Below the pieces are notes generated by a model, which was given only the letters and a program-made list of their open reading frames with translations, was not told the origin of the DNA and made no database searches. The position numbers were made by a program, and so were the translations under genes. Below are positions 31,699 to 42,800 of a stretch of DNA of 64,000 nucleotides, in pieces. Within the stretch, counting starts at the first letter, position 1; each line of letters starts with the position of its first letter. Source of the DNA: Diogma glabrata (taxonomy: Eukaryota > Arthropoda > Insecta > Diptera > Cylindrotomidae); assembly GCA_963693315.1 (NCBI GenBank), contig OY856186.1, positions 381,066,768 through 381,130,767 of the forward strand, in the 5' to 3' direction.

Positions 31699-32780
31699 TA
31701 TAAAAATTGGACCTTTGGTAACTAAATTAATTTACCCGGGATGCCGTTTATCCCCAAACGAAACTTAACTTTGGAAATCTCTTATAGCTGGAATTTATTT
31801 TTCCATCAAAAAAAAAATTAATAAGTACAAAAATCTAACGAAAAGATAGTAATCATAATAATATAAATAATAAAAACCTTATTTTATATTCTGTTGTTGA
31901 TGCTGTTTCCACCAGTTGCAATACCATGCTCCAAAGTTGTTGAATATATCGTTCTGAATGAGCAGAGATATTATTTCGGGTACCCAGTGAATTCCTTTAA
32001 GCCAATATTTGTTTAATTCCTGATTTGAAATATAGAATATCCATTTGGAACTACGCACCACTACTATTGTTGCTATTATTAATCAAAAACCTTGACATCT
32101 TTTTGATAATCCAGATTTGTATTATATATATCGAAAACAAAGAACATCTGGTGTCACAGGATGAAACATTTTCATTAATGTTAACTTCTTATAAAATGGA
32201 CAATTACAAGTCACAATTGGCCATAATAAATTTTTTATTGTATTCTTATTAATGTTTACAACCATAACACAATAATAATTTCATTGTAAATTTGACTTAT
32301 AATATTTTGTAATTGATGGACTTGTATTATTTCACATCACATTAATTAGCAATTAACTTAAAAAAAGCCCACATATATCTTAACACATTAATGAATCTAG
32401 TTTTATGTAATGTTTTCACAAACTCAATTGAACATTTTATTTTAAGATTCAAAAACAGAATGAGCCTATTTCTAAAACAAAATGTGTTTTTGTTGATTCT
32501 TTTTGACATCTTATCATGTCAAAATAGCTCGGGTAATACTAAAAAAAAATTCAATAAAGATTAATAACGACATCTGTTTGTTAGAATTGGAAATAAAAAT
32601 TTAGTACGTTCGTTGCTTTTTATGGTACAATTGAAATTTAACTAGCAGTTAAGTATTAGAAAATTTTAAATTATTGTTAATGTGAAAATGAATGGAAACT
32701 AATGAAATACATCTTTATTGAATTGAAAACGAAGATGAATTTGGTTTTATTATTGTTTCGTGATTATTGCGATCGTTACA
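31699..32780 (-). repeat. Minus-strand Ty3/gypsy 5' LTR (1082 bp)
   Basis: See the matching copy at 21907-22988. It is the upstream LTR on the minus strand. AATT (32781-32784) follows in the plus direction. Confidence 0.93.
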
Positions 32781-32784
32781 AATT

Positions 32785-35625
32785 CTTGATTTACTCAAAA
32801 ATTTCAAGGACTTAACGTCCAAAAATGATCTTGTTAAACATGTGAAACATAACGTAACTCACGTTATTGAAACACGTGGTCCTCCCGTTTCTTGTAAGTA
32901 TCGTCGACTTGCTCCAGACAAATTGGCTATCGCAAAGGCAGAATTTAATCTTATGTTATCCCAAGGCATCTGCCGACCTTCTAACAGTCCTTGGGCTTCT
33001 CCTCTCCATCTCGCTAAAAAGAAGAACGGCGAGTGGAGACCTTGCGGTGACTACCGTGCTCTAAATAACATTACAATTCCGGATCAATATCCTATTCCGC
33101 ATATTCAGGATTTTTCGCATCAACTACATGGATGCCAATTTTTCTCCACAATTGATCTCGTCCGCGCATATCATCAAATTCTTATTGATGAGCGCGATAT
33201 TGCAAAAACTGCAATTTCAACTCCGTTCGAACTCTTCGAATTCGTTCGAATGACTTTCGGATTGCGAAATGCTGCGCAATCTTTTCAACGGTTTATGCAT
33301 TCCCTTCTACGAGACCTAAATTTCTGTTTCATCTACATAGATGACCTCCTTATTGCTTCTGAAACCTATGAGGAACACCTCAAACATCTTAGGACTGTTT
33401 TTGAGCGTCTTTCTGACGCTGGTCTCATTATCAACGTTGATAAATGCAACTTTGCTAAAACCAACGTTGACTTTCTTGGACATTCCATTGATTCAACTGG
33501 AATCAAACCTACTTCTGAACGTGTCGATGCTATCAACTGTTACGAACGTCCCGAAACAGTTATGCAACTCCGCCGTTTTCTTGGAATGATTAATTTCTAC
33601 CGCAGGTTCATTCCTCACGCTGGTGGCAATCAAGCCATCCTAAATGATTTTCTCAAAGGTTCCAAAAAGAATGACAAACGGGTCATTCAATGGTCTGAAG
33701 ACGCCATTCAAGCCTTCGATCTTTGCAAGCGGCAACTTAGTGAGGCTACAACTCTTTCTCACCCCTCACACTCTGCCCAACTTGCCGTTATGGTCGACGC
33801 TTCCGACAAGGCACTTGGCGCCGTTGTTCAACAAAAAATTAACGATTGTTGGACACCTCTTAGTTTCTTCTCTGTGCGACTCAATGAAACGCAACAGAAA
33901 TACAGCGCTTATGATCGCGAACTCCTTGCAGCTTACTCTGCAATTAAACATTTCCGGTATCTCCTTGAAGGTAGAACCTTCACTCTTTTCACCGATCATA
34001 AGCCACTCATTTACGCTTTGTCGCAGAATCCTGCCAAAGCTAGTCCTCGCCAATTCCGTCATCTTGATTTTATCAGTCAATTTACGACTGATATTCGTCA
34101 CATTTCTGGAATTGATAATGTAGTTGCCGACACACTTTCTCGTGTTGAGCAAATATCAATTCCAGAAAATATTAACTACGACGAAATTGCTGATGCTCAG
34201 TTCAATGATAACGAACTAAAGGAATTAGTGGACACTAGTCCCACACTTCAATTCCGTGCCTTTCCATTATCGTTTGGCAATTCTAGTGCCAAAACTATTT
34301 TGTGTGATACTTCTTCTGGTTATCCACGACCCTTTATTCCAAAGCAATTTCGTCAGTCTGTTTTCGAAAGTCTTCATAATTTATCCCACCCAGGAGTCCA
34401 CAGTTCTGTCAAACTTCTTTCTGAAAAAGTCATTTGGCCATCCATTAAGAAGGATGTACGACAAATGGCACAGAACTGCCTGGCTTGCCAAAAGGCAAAA
34501 GTTTCTCGCCATACTCAATCTCCTTTAAGTAATTATCCTCAAACTTCTCAACGATTTTCCGAGATTCATATGGACATTATTGGTCCACTTCCTACCTCTG
34601 AGGACAAACGTTATTGTGTCACTATTATTGACCGTTATACGCGATGGCCTGAAGCCATTCCTATCTCGGATATTACAGCTGAAACGGTAGCATCAGCTCT
34701 CTACTCCAATTGGATCGCTCGCTTCGGAGTACCTTCAGTAATCGTCACTGATCAGGGCTCCCAATTCGAATCCAATCTCTTTAACGAGTTGTCAAAACTT
34801 ATCGGCTTCGAACGTAAACGTACTACTAGTTACAATCCTAAATGTAACGGACTAATCGAACGTTGGCACCGAACTCTTAAATCCGCGATAATGGCCTACG
34901 ACAGAACGGACTGGACACGAATTTTACCGTCAATACTACTTGGTTTACGAACCACTTTCCGTGAAGATTTCCAATCTTCATCAGCTGAGCTTGGCTACGG
35001 TACTAACATACGTCTTCCAGGAGAATTCTTTAGCAAAAACTCTAACTCCACTCCACAATCTGATTTCGTTTCACAGTTGAAACAACATTTTACTCACCTT
35101 CGTCCATCTACTGCGTCAAGACACACTTCTCCTAATGTTTTCGTCTCCAAAAATCTCCAGTCTTGTTCGCATGTCTTCTTACGTACGGACTTAGTACGTA
35201 AAGCATTACAACCGCCATACGAAGGTCCTTTCAAAGTCATCAGCCGCGATGATAAAAATTTCGTTATTGACCGTAAAGGTCAACATATTCGAGTTTCCAT
35301 CGACAGATTAAAACCTTGCTTTAGGGAACAATCTGAAGATGACTCATCTCAAAACTCACCTACTTCGAGTACTAATCTCAGTCGCGCAGACGAAACTTCG
35401 TCTTCTACAGATATTGTCCATCCTACTTCTTCGGACACAATCCAGTCTTTTCCTTCTACCTCCGCAGAAACAAGGCAACGCGACGCTAAGGCAACTGTAC
35501 CACCTAAAAGGGTTAGATTTAATCCCATTCCTCAAACTCAGATATTCCATCCTGCATCTACAATTACGCGAGCAGGTAGAACCACTCGTACCCCTGCTCG
35601 TTTCCTTCGTGCTGTAGCACATTAA
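32785..35625 (+). pseudogene. CsRn1 Pol, RT to integrase (separated from protease)
   Basis: After the insertion the pol frame resumes [10 protein letters not shown] and is open to a TAA at 35623-35625. Reverse transcriptase: [51 protein letters not shown] and the catalytic [12 protein letters not shown] at residue about 190. RNase [37 protein letters not shown]. Integrase: [14 protein letters not shown]...NCLACQKAK zinc part, [19 protein letters not shown] and [14 protein letters not shown]. The C-terminal segment is serine/threonine rich and ends ARFLRAVAH. Apart from the insertion it looks intact. Confidence 0.9.
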
Positions 35626-35654
35626 TCTGTATATCGTCCCATCTTCGATGGCAC

Positions 35655-35665
35655 TAGGGGGGGAG
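35655..35665 (+). promoter_or_regulatory. CsRn1 polypurine tract
   Basis: AGGGGGGGAG just before the 3' LTR. The same context (CACTAGAGGGGGAGTGTTGTGG) is conserved at the related solo LTR at about 52995-53015 on the other strand. Confidence 0.7.
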
Positions 35666-35668
35666 TGT

Positions 35669-36371
35669 TGTGGCGAACATCAAAATTAAAAATTTTTAAA
35701 TTCAAATCTAGCATGCGATGTTTTATTGATCAAAATTTAAAAAAAACAAAATAAAATTCATTATTAATTTTTCCTCAATTTTAAAAAGTTCATGTTTTTC
35801 TGATTTAGTAAAAAGTTTTTTATTATTTGAAATTCCCTTAATATTTTGATTACGGTTTTAAAAAATGTTTTTCCGCAAAAGTTGGCTTTAAACTTTTTAC
35901 CTATTGATTTTTTTTTAGTTAATTGTTAGTAACAATTATATGAGATATTAATATAGAACAAAACAATTATTTGTGAAATATGTTTGAAATGATGTCTACA
36001 ACAATTGGAATTTTAATGTTATCTTTAATTGATTAAATATTAATGTTTAAAACTGAAAATATTATCTGGTGTCTTTTAAACTAAGAATTAAAAAGACAGT
36101 TGTTTAATTCTTTTTAAATAAAATTAAAGTTATATTAAACTTTTGAAATATAAGTATTTGCTGAATTGAAATTTGGAGAGAGAAGAATTTATTATTTCTA
36201 AATCATCTCCAGTTATGTGTTTATTGCATGAAATGTTTTATCCTGAATATCATTTTAAATTAGAGGATATTTCAACTATCTTAATTCTCAACATTGGATA
36301 TACTTATCATAAAATTGGCAAATCTGTTATTGGAATATATTGAATTACTATAGCGTGAAATACTAGCTATA
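35669..36371 (+). repeat. CsRn1-type element 3' LTR (703 bp)
   Basis: Matches 19870-20571 apart from a 1-bp indel. Followed by TCTT (36372-36375). Confidence 0.9.
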
Positions 36372-36573
36372 TCTTCAATTTTATTATTCATAATGGATAA
36401 CAAATTCACAAACTCAAACAAAATTCAGTTTCCGTTTCTGTTTTATTATTCACCACCGTCAACCAAATTAGAAAAATAAACAGAAACGGAAAATTTTCAG
36501 TTTCAGTTTCGGTTTCTGTTTCCGTTGTATGTGAATGCCTGGCTTTAACCGTGGTTAATTTCGAAACGCACCC

Positions 36574-36834
36574 CTGAGGAGATCAAATCAATATATTCCT
36601 CAATTTTGCTACATGTTTCCGTTTCAACGCGTGGCGAAACGATTATCAAAAATTTAATGATATTGACTAATTAGGGTTCAGGTGTATAACAATAAAAGCA
36701 GTGTAAACATAGCCATTTTAACAATACGTATTTTGGCGGGCGTAAAATGTCAAAATTGAATTTCTGACAGTTTAATAATTTGATTTATTTAGATACTTTT
36801 ATAATTCATTTAAATCGAATAAATTTCGTTTAGA
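36574..36834 (+). promoter_or_regulatory. Orc3 upstream region with E2F-like site
   Basis: Only about 260 bp separate the transposon nest from the Orc3 ATG. TTTTGGCGGGC at 36731-36741 fits the E2F consensus (TTTSSCGC-like), as expected for a replication gene expressed at G1/S. ACGCGTGGCGAAAC lies at about 36629. No clear TATA box was seen. Confidence 0.45.
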
Positions 36835-39800
36835 ATGATTCAAACTACTTCAGCTTCTGAGGTAAAATTTCTAGAATGTTTCAGGTATTTAAATTATCTA
36901 AATAATGATTTTTATTCAAGGGTTGTTTCGTTTTTAAATCAAAACGGCACAAGCAAGGAAATCGAAAAGTTCAATCGTCGTTTTTAAATAATAATGATCG
37001 TGAAAAGTTGTGGTATAAATCATTTCAAACTACATGGAACAAAATTGAAAATGAGATCAATGTATGTACATATTTATTAAATAGTAAATATATAAATTAA
37101 TTGATTGATTTATTTTTTACCAGGGCATACAAGATGAAGATATGTCAAGTATGCTAACGGAGTTGATAAAATTTGTTGATGAAGATAATAATGTCTCTCA
37201 TTCATTATTGCCAACAGCCATTCTACTAACAGGTTTACTATAAAAATATTTGCTTTGTTTACCTATTTCTTTAATAATAATATTTTAGGAATAAATCAAA
37301 ATGATCATTACAGTCAATTTCAAAACCTGTCTAAGAAGATGAAGGAAAACATTAATACAGACATTGTTACATTACAATCGCGAGATTGTATGAACTTGAA
37401 ATCAGCATTCCAAAAATTGGTTTCCAACTTTATAGAACAATCAAGCATTAACGACACTATTCAACAGAAATGCTTAAGGAGATCGGAGTATACTCTAAAA
37501 ATTTTAGAAGCATGGTTCTTGAAATTAAATGCTGGTGCAGAAAAAAATAAGAAATTGATTATAATTTTACCAGATTTCGAGTTATTTAATGTCGATGTTT
37601 TTAAGAAAATTATTATAGTGTTATGTTCATATCGTTTAAAATTACCATTAATAGTTATAATTGGTGTTGCAACATCTTTATCTGCGTTAAGAAATGCTTT
37701 ACCCTATAGAGTTTTGAATAAAACAAATTTAAAAGTTTTTCGAAACGAACCTTCAGCGAATAATTTAAATAAGGTTGTATTTTGTTTTTGACTTATTGAT
37801 TGGATCTCTAATTTTTATTTATCTTACAGATTGTAGAGAATGTTTTGCTATCACCGTTCTGCCCATTTCATCTTTCAGGAGATGCATTACAATTTTTAAT
37901 CGATATATTTTTGTTTTATGATTTTTCGGTAAATAGCTTTGTACAGGCGTTAAAGGTAAGCATTTATTTCATCTATTTAACTTATTATAATTATGTTTGA
38001 AACTTAAAACCATTAATTGGTTGGGACACCAATTTACATAATATTTCCTGACGAAAACCTATGGATGAGTTTTAAATCTGTTTCAGAAGAATTCGAATTG
38101 TTATTATTATAGGCCACTTTTAAATATTTCTTGTTCTTGAACTATACTTATAACTAGTTGTGTAACTCAACAGAAACCTTTGTTTTCTCGCTAGTAATAT
38201 TATCAGTACCGTAATCATAGTTTCCTATTGTTTTATTCTTAAGAGTGGCCTGTTCTCTAAATATTTGTGCACCATTTTAATAATTTAAAAAATATTCGAG
38301 CTATCAACTATCTTGTTTTTTTCATCTGTATATAATATATATATAATATGTTTAATAATTGAATCAAATTTTTATGTTTCACTAAGGCATCTGCTAATCG
38401 AGAATTGTTTTATGTACGTGATCACACAATAAACTGCATTTAAAATTTTTTAATTATATTGACTCATTTTCGGTTAGTTGTGCCCCGCGGTGTTACTGGT
38501 TATTCTGAGTGACTCTGATTTCCAATCCAGTTTCTGAACCGTTAATGACCAATTTATTATTAAATTGGAACTTCAACTAAACTATTTATTCAAAAGGGGA
38601 ACAAGATTTTACTGGGCGTTTTGCTTAATCTGATTGCCTTTTACGAACATTCGTATATGCTTAAAAATAAAGTCGAAAAATCTATTGGGGATTTTTTAGA
38701 TCAATTAAACTCAAGTAAGTAAGGAAGTAATTGGAATTTTTTCACTTCAAAGGTATGGTTGGAAGTTTCTCAGACAAAAACTCCACTTCTCATTTTTCGT
38801 GTTTCGGATGAATTCGAACCTGCCTCTTCAGTGCCTTATTCAAATCCTTGTTGTTGTTGTAGCGACGAGATGCGGTGCTATTCTTCCAGTTCCAAGTCCA
38901 GATTCAGGAACTCTGCTACTGCCCTTGGGCGGTACCACAGATCTTCCTTCGTCAGGTCGGTTGGTTTCTCTGGACAATTGAAAATGTGGTTAGCATCATC
39001 TTACCCGCACATGTAGGACACTTTTCAACAATTTCCTGGTCAATTCTACTCATGTAGTTATTTAAGATGCGCGACCGACCGGATCTTAACTGCGCTAGGA
39101 TGGTGCTGGTGCTGCGTGACAGTTTTACCTCTTCGGCAGCGACTTGTGGTGGCTTGCTATTAAGAACTCGATTCGGGGCGTAGTTCCTTATTGTGTCTGC
39201 AACGGCTTTGGTGTGTATATTTTTTAAGCCCGTCTTATACGTAGGCTCGTCGATGTTACCGATGACCTGATTGCTTTTAACATCTTATAGGAAGCATTTC
39301 GCAGTCCTTCTTGTGTCTCTAGGTGGTGTTGTCATGAATAAGGTGTCACTTCCGGTTTGTCACTTCCGGTAAACAAAATTTTTTACTTTTTCTATTCGTA
39401 CAACAGAATTTATGTTCTTTGGGATCAGAGACGGAAACCAGTTCATTTGAGCCAAACTAATACCACTGAACCAACGAAATTTTACCGAATCAAAACCGAA
39501 ACCATTTTCAAAATGATTTGATTGAACCAAACTAGTTTTTTAATAATAGTTTTGAATCGGCCGTAAACCAATGTTTTTCTGTTTGGTTCACGGTTCGGTT
39601 TTATAGTTAAAAATTTGTTCTATTACCTACAAAAATTTAAAAAATCTCATTTCTTTTTGAAAATACTATATTATTTTTTCACGTCTATTACATATTTGTA
39701 TTTATTTATTTATATTCACAAAAACTAGCAAACAGACAATTGTCCAATTATTTGCTAGCATAAAATTTCACAACATATAATTAATTAAACAAAAAAAAGT

Positions 39801-42800
39801 TAATTTAAAAGAAGTTAAAACAACAACAAAATAATCATAAAAATTATAAATGCAATCAAACAACAAAAAATTAATTAAATCAAAAACACTGAAAAATTTT
39901 CTTTTTAAAAACTGGTAATGAGAAAGAAAACAGATTGATTTCATTAAATTTAGCATTGTGCGATTAGCATATTAGCATATTGTAAACGAATTAAAGGTGA
40001 ATGAAATTTAAGATTATTTCTAAAAGTTGTAAAATTAAAACAAACTGAATTACGAATTGCATACTGATTACGAGGGAATAGGGATGAGTATGTTGCCAAT
40101 AGATGCTTAGTGTTGTTTTTACCTCCTTCGTCAATCGTCCCCAAGTGTTAACCCTTACTGTAACCTACAGTTACAAATCAATTGGGTAAGGGTACATTGG
40201 ACAAACACAAAGGGTCAGGAGGTCCACCACCATACAACAGGAGTTTTTTTCACTATGCTTTTAATGTTTGTTGGGAGCATACAACATTCGTTCGTGAATA
40301 AATTTTGATGCACTTTAAAAAAAAGATGCAAATATGTATAGCAAAGAGCTGATGTGTTTTTGAGCGATATTCAACCACTTTGGTGGGGATCTGCCGAACA
40401 CCTGTTTTTTGAAAGCTCAATAACATCTGTACCTGATAATCGAATTAGATGAAACTTGGTACATAAGCATTTAGTACAGTTCACAACAGCTCTGCATCCC
40501 AACTTTCGGTTTTTCACTTCCGTTAAAAAATATATTTGGCATTTTTTTGCATTTTTTTCCAGTGTCTTTATTGCACTACAGTCTACAATAATGAAGTGAT
40601 TATGATGAAACTTATGAAAAAGGTATCAATTAGTGTGAGAAGATAATGATCAACTTTTGGGACACATTTGTTAAAGTGGCGGTGGGTCTACCATATAACT
40701 GCTGACTTTTTACACTTTGAGTTTAAAGTTTGTTGGGAGCATACAAACTTCGTTTTTTATTTAAGTTTGATGACACAAAGATGGAGATTTTGAAAGAACT
40801 GGTTTGTTTTTGGACAAAAAGACACCTGTTTATTTAAAACTTCAATAACATCAGTTCTTGATAATTACATTTTTGAATTAAAACCAAAACCGCACCAAAC
40901 CAAAACTATAAAATTATACAGTCTTTAACTCAAACCAAAATCCCAAACTGGAATTCGTTTGCACAGCTCTTGTGGTTAGTCGTTGGAATGCTGTTGAATG
41001 ATAGCATAACGTTCAAGTTTTAGATGGTTGGCATAGGTTTTTACTGCCTGCATTCAAATTATTCATGTTATCATTTCCTGAATGTAATGGTTGTTGGGAT
41101 CTGTGTCCTGTTGTTTATCTTTGCAACATGCCAAATGTGCACCATCAGTGGAGAAGCCTGATAGAATGAATGTTCGTGTAGCTTATTTTAGGTCTTTAAC
41201 AGACGTTCCTCAATTTGAATACAAAAGCTCCAGTTTGCTTTTGGAAAATTTGTGTATATTCTGTTATCGAAATTGTACTTTTTTATCGTTCTGTAAAATT
41301 CGAAGTTTCGTATTCGAAGCTGTTTCTTTTCATTCATGTTTATTGGTTACTTTCTATTTTTTGAAATAGTATGATTCCCATTTGAAATAGTATGAGTTGC
41401 TGAGAAACAGATATCAGATGTGCGAAGATCCGCGTTATTCAGACATGTTAAAACTTGTTTGAGAGGAGGCAGGTGTTAAAATATGTCGCTTGTAGCTGAG
41501 AAATCTCACTGGATTCTCAGTCTGGTAGACCCTAGGGTTGATAGATTTGACTCCATAATCCAAGGAGACGAAGAAAATGTGTGCGAACGAAACTTACAGA
41601 GTTATCCGCTACGGTTTAATTTCGGTTTCGACTGGTAATTAATATTTGACTCCACATTCTTTTTTTTTATTTTACAATTTTTTATAAGTATGTACCAATT
41701 TTGAAATTCGACTTTCCATATTCTTTTATTTTAAACTTGACGAATAGTCACTTACTATTTTAACTTATTTATTTTTGTCGCTACCTATCATAACATATGT
41801 GAATAAAATTCTAGGACAATTATCAGGGTCGTGCTTTTTTCATTGGCTTGTTTACCCTACAAATTTTCAATTTAAATTCGATTTTTATTAAAGTAAACAA
41901 TTTTTGCCGCCACATTTAACTAATTTTTTCAATTTTTGGTTAGGTTTAATGCTAAATCTTTTTAAAACAAGTTGTATTTAGATGATCACATTCCATAGAG
42001 CCTTGTTCAAATTATCAAGTATGCTGACTGACTTTCTTTTGGAATACTGAAAGATTGGCGGGCCCTGTAGTTTTTCTGTAAAATACTTATTACCCGAATG
42101 GCTTGCGAAGTCACCAGTTGATCATTAATTGCAATTTTCGAAATAAGGACGATTTTACAAGGTATTTAAAAATGGGTGGAATTTAGTTTTAATATTTGTT
42201 GTTTTACTTTCAGTACTGTTCAATTCAACACTTCTCACTTGGAAACATTTTTGCGTTATGCACTTCAGAAAATGTTAAAGATATTGTAGATCAATTTGAA
42301 GAAGAAGAACTAACACAAATCCGACGGTTACCGTCCTGTAGACGGTTTTTAAACAACGAATCGAGTGCTAACATCATAGGATTTTTTCTAAGCAATGAAT
42401 TTTTGAAGCAATATATTTTAAAGTTTATAAATATGGTGAATATTTATTGGTTTAATTTCTACTGTGGATTACATGTGTTTCGTATAATGTTGGAAGACCT
42501 GCCAGAAACCAATTTAAGGAAAACTGTGAGTATTTATTTTTACTGGGACTATAGTAACTGTTACGAACTTTATTTGCTATAGAATTAGAGTATAAATTTG
42601 TATGATTTAGGTTGGCCAACCACTCTCAATTCTAAGCGTTTTAAAAGAAATTCTTCTAGAAATATTTAAATATAATTCTGTTTAGATTGGCTTTCAGTTA
42701 CTCCAATTTAATTTAGCTAATGAAGACGAGGACAATTCCTTTAAATAAATTTCTTTTGTAACAACATTGCCAATTCCTTTAAAAACTTTCTTTTTAGTAT

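Larger units (their letters stand above)
21907..32780 (-). mobile_element. Ty3/gypsy retrotransposon, apparently intact
   Basis: A 10,874-bp element on the minus strand, inserted in the CsRn1 pol gene with AATT duplicated at 21903-21906 and 32781-32784. Its LTRs are 1082 bp and look identical. The leader between the 5' LTR and gag is unusually long (about 3.4 kb) and holds an extra 216-codon ORF and a hairpin. Gag (about 600 residues) and Pol (about 1100 residues) are open and overlap in different frames. No env-like ORF was found in the 330 bp between pol and the 3' LTR. Matching LTRs and open frames suggest a recent and possibly active copy. Confidence 0.92.
19870..36371 (+). mobile_element. 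CsRn1-clade Ty3/gypsy retrotransposon, interrupted
   Basis: LTRs of 702-703 bp, with a primer site TGGTGACCCCGAC (20573) that matches the 3' end of tRNA-Trp, and a Gag with a CHCC-like motif. These are hallmarks of the CsRn1 clade. Internal order is shortened gag, protease, then a 10.9-kb insertion of another LTR element (21907-32780), then reverse transcriptase, RNase H and integrase. The insertion interrupts pol with a duplicated AATT. The gag N-terminus is missing. A purine tract AGGGGGGGAG precedes the 3' LTR. Confidence 0.9.
14329..36573. mobile_element. Inverted-repeat-bounded 22-kb nest of transposons
   Basis: GGTGCGTTTCGAAATTAAC (14329-14347) recurs inverted at 36554-36573 (GTTAATTTCGAAACGCACCC). 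Both are followed inward by a GGTTAA-type palindromic word. What remains of this outer element is 14329-14648, 19178-19869 and 36376-36573. Everything else between the ends is two LTR elements, one with a third inside it. The remnant includes TGACGTCAC on both sides of the copia insertion and several AACGGAAACAGAAAC words. It is probably a non-autonomous DNA or foldback element. The exact ends and the target duplication are uncertain. Confidence 0.6.
37956..42213 (+). other. Orc3 intron 5, filled with transposon remnants
   Basis: 4258 bp with a LINE 3' end at 38846-39390, another at about 39740-40150, and a region at about 39415-39620 and 40860-40980 with AACCAAA/TTTGGTT words in opposite orientation. 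The rest shows no recognised sequence. The GTAAGC donor and TTTCAG acceptor are good. Confidence 0.8.

Noticed and set aside
38759..39057. Overlapping plus-strand ORFs in Orc3 intron 5
   Set aside because: Antisense to the 3' end of a minus-strand LINE. The same pattern is seen at 58705-58969.
42611..42679. Possible Orc3 exon encoding [23 protein letters not shown]
   Set aside because: It is in phase and preceded by AG, but its donor would be GTTTAG. Joining exon 6 directly to 45913 gives [12 protein letters not shown], which fits the conserved IRELYCTCLEKN-like block of ORC3 exactly.
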